From NCBI GenBank assembly GCA_035041965.1, contig JAPYMA010000652.1, positions 28,759-92,758 on the forward strand: DNA of 64,000 nt. Reading direction: 5' to 3'. Shown piece by piece: positions 1 through 13,639 of this stretch. The notes under the pieces were generated by a model. The model made no database searches. It had not been told where the DNA came from and worked only from the letters and a program-made list of their open reading frames with translations. A program made the position numbers and the translations under genes. This stretch comes from Anisakis pegreffii. Taxonomy: Eukaryota; Nematoda; Chromadorea; Rhabditida; Anisakidae. The stretch's first letter is position 1; each line of letters begins with the position of its first letter.

Positions 1-3000
1 CACTGTCACCTTTTATCAGTCGTAACTGATGTGCAGAGATGCAGAGACAAAAAAACAGAGACAAAAAACGCACAGACACAAAAAAAGATCAAATTTCATC
101 TGAGCGCGCGCGCTCGAACCAATTAAGATCAGTTCAAAAACAACGGTCAAATCAAAATTCCCTCCCAAAATGATCAAAAAATTCTTTCCTTGCCAATTCA
201 CCTGAAAAAAAAACAACAAAAAAGCACTACTGACCAGAGCAAAAACGTTCGTATGACAATCCTCCAACGTGCCACCGTTTGTTGGAGTTACTTTGGATGA
301 GCTCGACATTACTGTTGCTGGCGAATACGAATTATTACTATTTAATACACTGTTTATGGTCGTATCAATATTATCACGATTAATATGATTATTACTATTA
401 TTAATAACAGAACGGTGTTGAGTGGTTGCTGTGTGGCGATGTGCGCGCCTCCAACTCGCCGAGTACTTATCCCAAGCGTTTGAGGATGCCGTTACTCGAC
501 GCTTCTTTCAATCACCTCGTGCCCGATGCAATTCTAAATTTCTTTTTCAATTTATGGAAAATACGTTTCCCTGAAAATCTTCTCCACAAATTTCCCGAAT
601 TCTCACCAATTCTTCTCGTTTTTTCCTGCCCAAACGGCCAGCAATACCCCGACACTTCACACTGCAAAAATCACCGCCGCTGCACTCTTCAGCACTACAC
701 AGACAAATCCGAATACCGATCGTAATAATAACGCTATGAATATCAATAATATTACGAATAATAATAGTAGCAATAAATTATTATTATTATTAATTGTCGG
801 TTGCAGCACAACACAAAATCAAATAATCCAATTGATTTTCAGCTGCAAGATCTGAGCCGTCTGAGCCAAATTTGAATGATGGCTTTGGCGCGAAATGAGT
901 ACTTTTTGGCGGCAGTTCGCAGCAGCCGAATGGCAGCAGCAGTAACAGTACGAATAAAAGCGGTTGCAACAAGAGCAACAATGCAGTGAAGTAGTTTGCA
1001 GCGTTTGGGTGATGTGACTTTTGTGATGAGTATTCATAAAGTTTGAGCACTTTTTAGGCGTGTAGGACGACGATGGAGTGACGGACAAACTCGATGCTGA
1101 CAGATGCTGCGATGCTGCTTGCAAGCATTACGATGAAAATATCAATGTAGAGTTTTTATGTAGTGAAGTGAATATTGCGCTCAGAGTTTATAATAATTTG
1201 TTTGTGAATTTGACGCACGGGTTATTTCGTTGGATCAGAAATAATAATTATTATTTTATGAGAAATTCAATCTGAAACTGAAATCAGCGCTGAATTATTA
1301 TAACGAAAGTAAAACTAATAGTGACAATAACACATGTGCAATAGTGGGTTCAATAAAACAACACATTATACGAACGCGAGCACGCGTATTTTAATCCGAC
1401 AGATCGTACTAATCGCAACAATCCTAACACGAACATCACCTTAACAGCAACAGTAAAAATAATCATAATATAATTAATAATACTAGCAATAACAATGATA
1501 ATAGTGATGATAATACTAGTATACGAAAACAGTGGAAAGAATCATTGCTTTATAATCATCATCATTATCAGATCATCTTATCAATTCATTTCACTTGATA
1601 ATACTGCATAATATAAGATAAGCGCAAGCAGCAGCGGTCTTTTAAGCAGTGTCTGTCTGCTCGTCGCAGTCTGCGCTGTTCTATTCTCGTGTCGTCTCGT
1701 ATTGACAGCTGGCTTATTATTCGCCTAGTTGGCTAGTTATTGCTATTGCTATATGGCACACTATCATTCACTTGAAATGTTACGTGATCCATCCATCAAT
1801 AAATACATTAACGCAAGCGCAATAAAGAATATTTGTAAACAAATTAGGTGTTCGCACGAATCGCTCTCGGAAAACTACTTCTTCCAGTTCATTCACTACT
1901 TTTTGCTTGCAGCATGCGACATGATCGATCGGCGGCAAGCTTACGCTGTGCTCTTTCCATTGTATTCTGATTTCTCAACAGAATAAACAGACGAAATCAC
2001 GAAAAAACAATGTGATGATCGGCGGCATTATTTCTCGAAACTGCCTCGCCCAGAATGTCGTCTACTCACCTCCAACTAATTCATTTCCTCTTCCTTTCTC
2101 ATGTCTGCTGCCGCCGCCGCCGCCGCCTATTACATTCTCTTCGCCAAAAAACACTTCTCTGCTCGTTTTGCCCCGACTACTGTTCGTCTCCTCTACACAA
2201 CACAACATAATCTTACTCAGTTGGACGATGCTTCCTTCTTCTTGCAAGCTTCCTCGCTGTTAACAGCCAGCTGGCTGACTGGATGGCTAACTTTAGCACT
2301 TGCTTGGTGGAACGCCACCCGACTGGCATCAAGCAGTAGTTCCCTTCTATTCCTTTTCTCAAACAAACAATCACACAAAACAAGAGAGCATAACGACTGT
2401 CAAAGACCAAAAGATACGCGAATAGAACGAGGGGAATGCACGCGAACACGACTAACAGAGAAAGAAACTGCCCTGCCAAGATTGACGACCGACTTGCTTT
2501 CAAAACTTGCAATTCATTTCAACACTTACATATAACACACAACTATTTAAACGAACACAACTTCTATCATCATCATCAGCAGCAGTAACAGCTCAATAAT
2601 GCCTATCATATGATAACTTGGCATATATCAGAGTGAATAAGGGCATTATTATTATTATTATCGATACATTCTTCATTATTTCTTTCTCGCTGTTATCTTT
2701 ATGTCTACATCATAGAGCATCATCTAGAAGTCATACAACAACTCACCACAACCAGCTCTCAATGACACTTGTTCGTCGATTTGATTTGATCGCGTTTAAA
2801 TGTCTCCTGAATAAGTACGCAATCAGTAAAAGTCATACGGACGGACACACAACTAACGATATATGTTTACACAGCCAATATGAGAACAACTATTGTGCCT
2901 GCTGCTACCGCTATGCTTTGTTGCGGTTGGCGAAAGGCGACCAGTTCCTCACCACCAAACAACTTCGAGGCCTCAGCCTTCCTTAAACAATCCTCAGTTT

Positions 3001-6000
3001 ATCGCTGATCTCAACAAATCTGATTGTGAGCTTTAATCCACCGACCAATGAACACCACTTGAAAAAACAAAATCAAAACAGAAGATGCTTCGCACACGCG
3101 CGTGACAGTGGTATTTTTGGCGAAAAGTTACCGATCATGTCAGGCAGCTACCTCATTAAGGCAGTGTCACTTACCAACGCCCGCCGAACTTGATAAGCTA
3201 ACTATCGTTCAAAATAGAGTCGGTGCGCAGTCAGCGGCGGAACTCAAATTGGCGGGAGGACGCGTGGGCGGAACGCACGCCGACGCCACTGCACTATTGG
3301 CACACGGCCAGCTGGTGTGACGGCGGGTGGGAGCAACGTGCCAAACGCAAGGCGCAGAGCGCCGCCGACTGCATTTTCTGAGTTTTTGGCCGCAAATTTT
3401 GAGCAGTGTACGTGTTTTCAGTGTGTACACCTGTTCGTGTTCATGTTCGCGTTCAAATTTGTTATGTTTTCATTTCATAAACACATCATAGACTCTCACT
3501 CACTCATAGAAATATCCATACGTATGATCAACAATTCGAACAAAAATATTGCTACACGCTCAATCACACATCTATTCACATAGTGATTGCTCTGTGAGCG
3601 TGCCGCAGCAAAACAACACTAATAGTTCAACTACCTGCATTATTCATTCATTCAGAACATATATGATACACAAATTCGCCTACCATTCACCTTGAATTAC
3701 GCCTCATCCAAAGTCTAATCATGAGCAATCAATCACGAAATAAAACTGAATCACACAAAAATCATTTCAAGACATCGAACGTTCCTAAATTGTTGAGAGC
3801 AAAAACATCGTGGTGGTTTCCTTATTGATGTAAGCAGCACCTGACCGCAATTCAAAGTGCTTACTTTGAAAGCTTTCGCAATCGACCCGAAAACTCCAGA
3901 TTGACAAGTGCATAAACCCCAGATTTAACTCTAATTAGCTACCATACAAAGAAACGCAGGGTACCCGGAATATATCTGGGAAAACCGATTCGTTTGAGAA
4001 CGACTCTCTTAGTCGGCATAATCACTGATTCTTTTCTGTAGAGACAGAAGATGGTGACACCATTTGTCCATAACGATCATATACTCATCCTTCTTTCCTC
4101 TACACAAATACGGACTAACACAAGCTACAACATGCACACACAAACACATAAATAAATCTGAACGTTAAAATACTGCTAAAAAATCACTCTAAAACGTTTG
4201 TCAGTTCAGCAAGTTGCTCACTGCAAAACGATGAGATTACTTAACAATGGCAGCACTCAATCAATATAAAAAAACACCCTTCCCGCACCACTAAAAACAA
4301 TCAATAGAATTATTATCAAAGAGACAATATCAACTACACTCATCCATGTACATGTACACACTCTTTACCAAATGCTATTCAATACTAGAAATCAACGACG
4401 CCATTGACGTATCAATAAACTATGAAAAGGAGGATTAAAGGCACGAATCTATTAAAAGAACTGAACATATAACTACTGCAATATGAGCAATCAATATGTA
4501 CAAGTAGCAATATTGATGACATTATTAATGTTCAGTTCGCCGACGGTAATGCTAACACAATAAGCCCCAGACAAAACTAACCACATGGCGAGCACCTTGC
4601 ATACCTCAGGTGCACCTTGAAATGGAACTGAAGCAGGCACTGAAGCGGATTAGGAGGAATCAAGCTGACCTTTCTGACAGATTACCTTTCCAAGTCTATA
4701 ATGTACAAATTACCATCATACAACCACTGTAAATAAAATTTTCCTACGCGGAAATAAAAACAAATTCAAATTCACAGTTTGCCTGTAGCGTTTTTGATAT
4801 AATATCACATAAAACTACTTATTATTATTATTGTTGTTGTTATTAGTATTATTATCGCAAATACTGATCGTTGATCGATATAATCATCTTTACTGCATTC
4901 ATCACGACATTTCCGCAATGTTTTGGTGGGACCATATTATTACCGTGTGAATCATAAATATTATTATTACTATCATATAATAGCATTATTATTAATAGTA
5001 GTATCATGTTATCAGCATCAATCGTACACACCTTGGGGATTACGATGACATATGACATCAGGGAAAGTGAACAAAGCGTGCAAGATAACGCTATGGAAAT
5101 GACTCGTAATAGGAATGATAACGCCAATATTAATGAGACGATACCTGGACAAAGCTTCACCTGAACACCCTCATACACCAACCCTAACGCTTCCACCTAT
5201 GCAAGCATAATGTAATCACATCCAGTACTTGAGCAATAATTGAACCAGCGCAGTATCATTATCAATCGCAGTATCGATCGAATCGCATCTGATCAAGCAC
5301 TGATCAAACCAAACACAAACAAAAGCACAAAGCGATAATTGAATGAATGCAAACCGCTTCAAAGCGACTAACAACAAAAAAAACCACAAACAAACGAAAA
5401 GACGACGACGACGCAAATATTATAAAATGGTTCAACGCTATAAAACCATCCCATCGCATCGTATCCATCCATCCATCTCATCTCACTTATCCATTCAAAT
5501 CATATCAAATCGAATCAATGCTACCAACAAAACTGTTCATATAATGCTGCTGCTGCTATCTGTCGACTCACTCCGTCAATTCACTCTATCATCAATGTTA
5601 GATGTACACACATACATACGTCAATAAGGTACACGGCATCAAACACGGTTAAAACATCACATCAGCCTCACTATCTCCTATTAATCCTCTTTCCTATCCC
5701 ATCCCCTCTTCCCTCTACTCTCACTCCGTTCATCACCTTCCTGCTAGCCGCCTATTTCATACGGACTAATCGATGCCTAGTTTATACTCGTTTATCCCCT
5801 CATCTATACTCAATATGTCAACTATTTCAGTAGTGTTATAGCGTTATCGCATCACCACGTCTATTCCACCCTCTCTCTCGTCGTCCTCCCACAATACACC
5901 TTTTTATCTTTTCCTCATCGCGATCTCTGATTTCGCCTAATTCTCTGCACACCGTCCAAACCCTATGTGTACTATCGAAGTACCCTCATACCCTTTATCC

Positions 6001-7354
6001 GCCCTATATAGTAAAATTCGTTGAACTCAAAATTCGCGCCGCATACACTATCTTGCCTGGTCGCTCTCATCTCCGCCCAAGCCTAAGCCGTTCACTTTTA
6101 AAACTTATCGTACACACCAGCTAAGGAAAGCGAAAAGGAAGAAAATAATAGAAATGACATCCAAATCGGATCTACCACCTTCCCCTGTCGGCAAAAATCT
6201 TCGGGTTCCAGCGTAGGCTTAAGTTCTCACGACAACGAGACGTTCAGGTCTCGCGAGCCAAAAAAAATTATGACACAATACAATTAACAATCGAACACAG
6301 TCAAGCGAAAATAAATCAATAACACTATCAAGCAACACTCACATTGATTTCTCAACACTGCTCTATCAAAACGACTAAAATTTTTTTGAGAGACGCGTCT
6401 TTTTTTACATTACAAACAACATCCGTAACGCCATATCTTACACAGATCATTGGGCAAATCATAAATTCATCATTAAATGTGAAATCAACCGCAAAACATC
6501 GCACAAAGCGCCCAGAAATTTCATGAAAAATGAGAATTCCATAGGAATTACACAGTTTTTTCCCGAAAGTTCACCAGACGTCTGCGACCGCGAAACTTCG
6601 CACATCGGTTCGCAGCACAAATTCGAATTGAATTCACATCTCAAAACGCTACAGCTTCAACTCGAGTGCACGACAATGCGAAACAAACAGAACGTAACTA
6701 GAGAGAAGATAACGTTAATACAATGTGAGAGGAAAATAAAGTAAGTTTAAAAAATGTGTAAAACATAGAAAAATATCAAAATTCGCAGTAAAGACTGCAA
6801 AAATTCAACCGATCATTAGCAACTATTCAATATTAATTAGAAAATGCCTACAATTGATCACAATAATCTCACTTTGTTTTAAAATCTCCAGCTGATCAAC
6901 AATTCAAATGTATATTCCGTGAACTACACGAAAATAATGTACATACTCACATTCAACTCTTTATATCACGATGAAACTTTCAAAATTCAATACAATACTT
7001 TATTCATCGTACTTTACTTAAATACTTTATTCACCGTCAGATATGTCAACAATACATTAATCTAAGTCAACCAAGCAGTTCACTTACTCCGTATAAGTCA
7101 TATTCTTATCAAAAAATTAGACATATCCTCCAAAATTAAAGGTTCATCTCCTTGAAATTTGTGACATATGCTCACTGCTCGAGGCCATGTCTACTATTCC
7201 CCTTCCTCACCCTTCCAAAAGTATGTGAAAACCTTACATAAATTATATTATGTCAAACTTATACAACCGTAACATTTTCAACAGCACACAAACAAACAAA
7301 CAAAAAACAACCAGCAGAAAAAAGTGTGCGGTAAAAATTAACTCCGAAATTGAA
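1..7354. other. gene-poor A+T-rich stretch, no supported gene
   Basis: I found no exon chain here on either strand. Open frames are short and rich in A+T-derived residues. A minus-strand frame at 790-1050 begins with a Met and a leucine-rich hydrophobic stretch that could be a signal peptide, but no matching second exon was found. The region 3100-3430 is more G+C-rich than its surroundings, yet carries no frame with family resemblance. The stretch may hold the distal 3' region of the receptor gene that ends at 7355 and the upstream region of a gene outside the window. Confidence 0.5.
884..895. promoter_or_regulatory. E2F-like palindrome TTTGGCGCGAAA
   Basis: This is a perfect 12-bp match to the E2F/DP consensus palindrome. 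No gene start could be tied to it, so function is not shown. A partial match (TTTTTGGCGG) follows about 15 bp downstream. Confidence 0.25.
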
Positions 7355-10300
7355 TCAATAAAATTCCATCGTTTCATCCAAATCATTTCGTATTCCATCG
7401 GCTGAAGCGATAAACTCACTCTGGCCGATCACATTATCATCATCGCCTTGAGATTCTGCAATTGTCAACAATAAATTATCATTATTATTGCAATTATTAT
7501 CACTTGTTCTTTTTCCTATTATTGACTGTTCATATCATTACTATTACTGTAATAAAAAATAAAAGTACCATTCTGCGGCATATTCCGTGAATGATCCTCT
7601 GCAACGGCACCCTCCTCCATGCAATCTTCGCTTTCTGTGTATGGACAGAAATTTTCACAGATTGTCGATTTTTGTTGCTGCTCTTCAGTGTGAGATAGTG
7701 ACACTGCTGCAAATAAAAGCACCGGTTATGAATATTCTTAGAATTATGTCAATACTATTGTTATTATTGAAACAATCACTGAATCACCATTACCATTCTC
7801 TTTCATCACAACGAATTTGTTTCTATGTTCCATCTTACACGACTGATCCGTACGTTCGACTGCGTGTTTCATCTCATCTGCAATTTAAAACAATGACACA
7901 AAATTAGACACAAGCCACATCATAGCCTGGCTGGCTTAAGCCCGAAACTGAGTGCTATATCAATATATATCTAATAATACTGGAATCGGCCAGGCTATCG
8001 AACGTTGTTGACGTTGCTGGCCACAATGCGTTTCCAATCAGTCCTCGACCTTGCTAAGAATATCTACTAATAATAATAAATAATTGTATCTAATCATAAT
8101 AGTAGTATACTAACACTAACCGCAATAAATAACAATAAATTCAAAAATACTGTTGGTCTCGAATGGAAATTCTGTGCGCGCGCAGCACCGTGCAGCGATG
8201 GGTGGAGCCTACAGCCGCGCTGACGGCGACGCTTAGGGGTGTGCCGCGGCTACCAATTAAGTCCCACCCACCGTTGCACGCTGCCCCTTGCGCGCGCGCG
8301 CTCTCTACTCGGCACGGTATTTATGCTCTAAGGCAGTAATTTTAACGCTAGTGATGAAATTAATAACAAAAACGCGAACCGATAAAGAAGTGCGCTCTTT
8401 GAAAGGGGGTCGGCACGGGCGTATAACCGAATTCGGGTGAATTCGGCGGCGTGGTGTGCAGGAGGAGGAGATTATCGTCGAGATTCAGCGCCGATGTGAT
8501 CTCTTGGAACGACGTCATATTCGGAGTAATCGTCAGATTATAGGCCGCATCTGACTCGTCGTTCGCCGCCTGCTGCGAGTCCTTGCCAGACGACTCCAAA
8601 CTGAAATTCCACTCAGCTCCACCTTTTCTTGCAATTTTCAGTTGCGAAATTACTAGTGAGTAAACAAAAGGCGGCGGGTCGGGCTCAAGTTTGGTGCCAG
8701 AACTCAAACCCCGTCGATCGCCACATCTACTCTCTCACACGCCGTACGTATAACAATAAGAATAATAAAAAACAAACAATGGCGCTAATAATGATAAAAA
8801 TAAAGATAATAAATAAAACCCACGCATTATAATTCTGATGATCGGGAAGTGCAATGTTGAAATGACCATTAAAATCGAAATCAAATGAAGACGAGCTCGT
8901 GTGACTGCTTGCCAGCGAAGATATCGACGACGAGGATGAGGAATTTTTTATTGTGTTCTTGTTATATTTATTATTATTTCCATTTGTTACTATACTATTG
9001 CTGTTATTATTATCACTGTTGATATTATCGTTTAAGTTGTATATTTTATGATTATTATCGAGTAGTTCCAGCATTAAATGATCGCCGAACCGTTCAGTGC
9101 CCGCTGATTTCGCGATTGATTCGATATTTTCGCGCATTAGTTCACCAAGAATCTGAAAATGTGTTAGGAGAATGGATTCCACTGCGAGCTATTGTGAGCG
9201 CGTGTGCACACCTACAATTAGCCGTAAGAAAAAAAATGGAGAAGCGAAAGCTCACCGTAATATTGGGCAAAAACAAGAGAATATTGCCGAATCTGGCGGA
9301 CGCAATTTGCTTGGGATGTGTCTCGCGTACAACGTGATAGAACGTCTCCTGCAGACGATCACGCATCTCACTGATCTGCTCTTGTGCCTCCTCGGACAAC
9401 TTCTTCAGATCTTAATTCATCATCATTGCTACAACACTTGATTTCGAGCAAATTCTCCCAGCCATCCGCGTTGGAGAGTCGAGCCCGCCAAGCACCACCC
9501 CTGAACTATCGCCGACATCAAATCAACTCAAAACTTACACGGATTCAGAATGATGATCGCTTCGAACAGCGCAATTTCGTGATCGTTGAAATTCATATTG
9601 CGGAACGGCTCAACCAGTTCATCGAACGCTCTTTCTATGAGTCGATTCGATAAGTGACTGAAATCTTTTCGTGCGTCACAGTCAGGTTGATGATGATCGC
9701 ACGGATTTTTAAGCACTGAACCACCTGAACTACTGCCTTAAACATCACGTCTCCGTCATCACTGTGCTCGGCTGGGCCGGGCCAGTGCTCTGAACAACGA
9801 AGGCGAGGATATTTCTGTGTGAGATTTTGGTTCGGTCTGGTGGCGTTTAGCGATACCACCGGCACAAACTTCACCCACACACCGTTTACTATAGATTAAT
9901 GCAACGCAGCTGTCGTCTAAACTTAATTACGCACCCACCTCCAATAATGAATGAATGAAATTCAAAAATCGAACACAAAAAATAAATTCCCACTTACTAT
10001 GGCTCCTCAAACACTTCACTCGCATTTCGCGGAACGTAACCAAAGTTACACAAACACATTATGTTGTCTGCATTAACATTATCGCTGTTGCTATCACCAT
10101 TAATAGCATTTTTATTATTATTTATATAATTCAAAACTGTTGCAGTTTGCACACAAAATGAGAATATTGTTAACGGTGCGTATGCATTTCGTATTAATAT
10201 TAACTGAAAAATGCTTTTTTAAATATTATCTCTCAAACAGAAACCAAAAAACTGACCTTAAAGAGTACAATAATAATACTCAGCAACAGAATAATAAGCA

Positions 10301-12751
10301 ACCTTATCACGGATCCTCTTCAAGTCCATAATATCAAATAAATTATTTATCCAGTCAATTACTGCAATTAGTCGTCGATGTGCCACTGCGGGCAATTCGT
10401 CATTCTCCACTTTACGATATGCCTCGTAGCGGATCTAGATGGACATACACATACACATAGATTAATAATGAAAGAACAATGGAAAGACGGATGTGTAACG
10501 CTTCACGGAAAGACAACATAAAAAATGAGGAACTACGTTCGATGACCAAAGTGAAAGACATAGTAAACGAATTGTATATCAGTAAAAGAAGATGGGCTGG
10601 GCACATAGCGAGAATGAATGATAACCGTTGGACTAGTCGAATAACGCAGTGGATTCCAAGAGGAGTGAAGAGGCCCCTGGGCAGACCACGAATGAGATGG
10701 GATGAACCGCTTGTCAGAATGTTTGGTCAGGAATGGAAAAGGTCTGCTCAACAAAGAGTAACATCGGGATCGGTAGACCTGCGCCCACACAGAGAGCGAA
10801 GACAGGTCGCTAGGTATTAATCTATACTATTTGCTATTAATGTTGTATACACGAAGTATCATCATTATTGTCAACCATAATAAAAATCCTTCAAGTAGCA
10901 ATTGTGTGAACAGACCTCGGTACGTTTACCTTTCAAAACTGATGCATCCCGTAAAACATCCACCAATGAAACACTCTTCAGGGGGTAGATGATTTTGGCA
11001 TTCTCGTGCGTGTCACCTTTACTGACCTGAAATTATTTTCGAAATTTTTTAGGAATGCGACCTAAAACTGTCCAAACTTTTGCGTCATCGCTCCGTTCAG
11101 GATGTCTACAAATGCACCAGAGATGCATAGGTTTGGCGTAATGTCCACCGTACATCGCTCACAAACGACCGCAACCAAACGCCACAAAAAACAAGCCCCG
11201 CCCACCCGTCGTTGGCAGATTCGCCCCACAAACCCTTTTTCCGAATCCGATTTCACTTTATACATTTTATTAAAAGTAATAACAGTAATAATATTAATAA
11301 CAGTAATAATAATAGAAACTTCGAAGTGGAATCAGTGTCTATATGAATGAGAACGTGATTTCGATGTATAACGAATAGGTACTTTTTTACTTTGAGGAGG
11401 TCGCAGGCGAGCATGCTCGCATGTGACAACCGATGCCACGCCTACTGCGCATGGCCTCAGCCTCATCTAAGCGTAGCATCAGATCACAACGAGGGCTAGC
11501 AAACGGTTTCAGGCTCAGGCTTAGACTGAGACTACGCTTAGGCTGAGGCTACGCACAGTAGGCGTGGCCTCGGTCCACGTGAACGCATCGTTCATACTGT
11601 GCGTGCGCATATGTGTATAGTTGTACGCGAGCGTGCTCGCGTGCGATCCCCAAAGTAAAAAAGTCTCAACGAATAAAAATTGACAATTGACGGCAGGCAC
11701 GTAACGAATTTTTTAGCGATATGAACGGAATTTTTTAACGACAGCTGCAATCTTAACAATTGCAATTAACGGAAACGAATCAACGCAGGTGTGTGGCATC
11801 AATCAATAATCAATGGCAATCAAATGACTCACAATCAGATCGACATTCATGATCTGCATGAGTGTTGTTCTCAAGTCGACCGGTAATCGACGCATCCACT
11901 CGTCGTGCACCACCTGGAACTGGCTGTTGACTCGTCGTTGAAGCAGTGAAGCGATACCTGCCATACCCCCACTCCCGCCGCCAATCGCCTGATCTCTGAA
12001 GCCAACTCCCTTGCACTCCTCGCTGTTCCACGATTGCTTCTGCTGCTTATGTCGGCGAGAGCGCCACTCAAAATGACGTCCGGTCGTGTCTCGATCCGGT
12101 CGGACTGCTGAAAGATTCCACCATTTCCTAAGGAACATACCTGAAATGCGGCCTGACCGTAAATGATAAATGCTGAATTACCTTTTGGATCCATTCCGAC
12201 TTCCAAACATCGTTTAAAACGGCAATAACGACATGAATTTCGCTCATCTGAAACAACAATTAAAACAATACAACATGTAATAACATTGTATAATAATAAA
12301 TGCACTAACAATAAACAACAATATTAGTAAATAATAATAATGACAATCATAAAAACAATTCAAAAAATAAACACATACGTCTGTCAACAATACAGTTGCC
12401 TTGATGTCTGCACGTATACTCAGTAGGCCGTTTCAGTCTGAATTTTACGTTTGTTACTTTCCGACGATAACTGATGGCAACAGTGATAGGTTTGGCGTAA
12501 TGTCCACCAAATATCGCTCACAAACGACCGCAACCAAACGCCACAAAAAATAAGCTCCGCCCACTGGTGATAAATTTCAAAAAAACAACAAAAATAATAT
12601 TAAACAAATAGTCAACCGACGTTCTCCTAAAGAAGCCCTTACACCCGAAACACGTCACAACGCCGTAATGCATCCTCGCAGGTGCATCACCACACACTCG
12701 ACACGTCTCCAAATTGCTCATCTGCACCGCAGTTGAGAGTCCCGTCCTCAT
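7355..12751 (-). CDS. nuclear hormone receptor, HNF4-like nematode type, 14 exons
   Basis: Ligand-type transcription factor of about 693 residues. Exons: 12751-12621, 12437-12379, 12247-12182, 12107-11833, 11026-10916, 10434-10303, 10203-9998, 9657-9539, 9410-9256, 9152-8824, 8600-8380, 7877-7839, 7706-7569, 7455-7355; phase is kept across all 13 introns. The C4 DNA-binding domain begins [14 protein letters not shown], has P-box region [11 protein letters not shown] and second finger [14 protein letters not shown], followed by [10 protein letters not shown], typical of this family. The ligand-binding domain shows [20 protein letters not shown] and [11 protein letters not shown]. After it comes an unusually long tail (about 240 residues) starting with an Asn/Ser-rich run. 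Start is the first ATG; a second Met lies ten codons on. One acceptor (exon 9) is AAG, and three late donors are weak, so the tail is less certain than the two domains. Which NHR paralogue it is cannot be told. Confidence 0.88.
7979..8030 (-). repeat. copy 1 of a ~50-bp interspersed repeat
   Basis: In reverse complement this matches the repeats at 42841-42894 and 61510-61564, sharing CCAGCAACGTT and, with changes, the CTGGCCAATCCAG-like end. It lies in an intron of the nuclear receptor. Confidence 0.6.
8175..8299. repeat. G+C-rich inverted-repeat element
   Basis: Imperfect arms of about 33-38 bp (8175-8207 and 8262-8299) pair: GCGCGCGC, then a CAGCGATGGGTGG-type block on one side and its complement on the other. 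The element is strongly G+C-rich in A+T-rich surroundings and sits in a receptor intron. It looks like a small non-autonomous DNA transposon; no target duplication was identified. Confidence 0.5.
10440..10820 (+). mobile_element. RTE-type LINE, reverse transcriptase C-terminal fragment
   Basis: A frame at 10479-10820 encodes the conserved tail of RTE-clade endonuclease-reverse transcriptase proteins, seen in [16 protein letters not shown] and [11 protein letters not shown]. In complete elements this segment follows the reverse transcriptase domain. Nothing of the endonuclease or catalytic reverse transcriptase domains is present, so this is a 5'-truncated dead copy, as usual for LINE insertions. 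It is opposite in strand to the nuclear receptor gene and lies in the intron between 10434 and 10916. Confidence 0.85.
11125..11215. repeat. repeat R2, copy 1
   Basis: About 75-90 bp shared at high identity with 12486-12562: both contain GTTTGGCGTAATGTCCACC, then CGCTCACAAACGACCGCAAC, then a CGCCCACC-type end. The ends GTTTGGCG and CGCCAAAC-like are inversely related. It lies in a receptor intron. Confidence 0.65.
11378..11667. mobile_element. palindromic MITE, copy M1
   Basis: A 290-bp element flanked by a perfect 8-bp duplication AACGAATA (11370-11377 and 11668-11675). Termini are GGTACTTTTTTACTTTG and CAAAGTAAAAAAGTCTC, diverged from the GGCAC...GTGCC ends of its relatives. The inside is a long imperfect hairpin with TTAGGC-like and GCTCGC-rich motifs. 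It lies in an intron of the nuclear receptor. Confidence 0.88.
12486..12562. repeat. repeat R2, copy 2
   Basis: Second copy of the repeat at 11125-11215. It lies in the first intron of the nuclear receptor, between the exons for the two zinc fingers. Confidence 0.65.
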
Positions 12752-13639
12752 TTCTGTACATTTGTATTTTTTAATAACAATTTTTATATCTTAAACGATA
12801 ATTTCGGTACAAAACTACAGCTGCAACTCAGATATAGCCCGCTTCCCCTTTAAAATACTGACATTCAAATAATACAAATGACTGCATGATTAACGCATAA
12901 ATACGCTAATTAAATAAACCGAAATACTTTCTCAGAATACTTTCTGAGAATATTTCTATAACATATACTTTGTATTATAGTTCAACTACAAAGGTAACAA
13001 TAATAAATATAACAAAAGTAAATACAACAATGAAATACCACTATTTTGAGAGATCTGTAGATTATTTGCGGACGAGCACGAGGCAGACTGCTGTAGAGGA
13101 TGATCGAGTAGGGTCGGTTGCAAATTTGATAAACTCTTCATGTTGTCATTGCTTTGGAACAGTTATTATTTATTATTATATTTACAGTAATATTACTATA
13201 AATTCAAAACAATAATAATAACCATAATAATAGTTCTAAGAGCTTAGAAAAGTAACAACCATAACAATGATAGTATTAGCAACAATATTTATATTAAATA
13301 CGAAAACACCAATAATAACAAAACGACACATTGACAAAAATGTCGGCAGTGTGAAGTGAAAACGTGTTCTCAGCGATATTTAATTCAAAAACGAGATTGT
13401 TGTATCAATGTTTATTTTTATACAATAATAATATATATGTATAGATATTAACTACGCACTGATACTTATATATTTATATAACAACAATAATAAATATTAT
13501 TTTAGATACATTACTTATCGACAGCTATCTGACAGTATCAATTTATCAGTCGCTTATTACGCAGACACGGCAGTTAAAAGTTTTTATTGATGTCACACCA
13601 CATATTTACAAACATACCAGTTATAATACTTAAAATAGT
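12752..13639. other. intergenic, receptor 5' side and acyltransferase 3' side
   Basis: About 890 bp of A+T-rich sequence between two minus-strand genes. It should hold the receptor promoter and the acyltransferase 3' flank. No clear motif was seen. Confidence 0.4.

Noticed and set aside
1729..2535. Plus-strand frames with Ser/Ala runs
   Set aside because: Composition is simple-sequence derived and no exon partners were found.
9635..9880. G+C-richer minus-strand frame between receptor exons 7 and 8
   Set aside because: Direct splicing of 9998 to 9657 keeps phase and matches the ligand domain; this stretch is intron.
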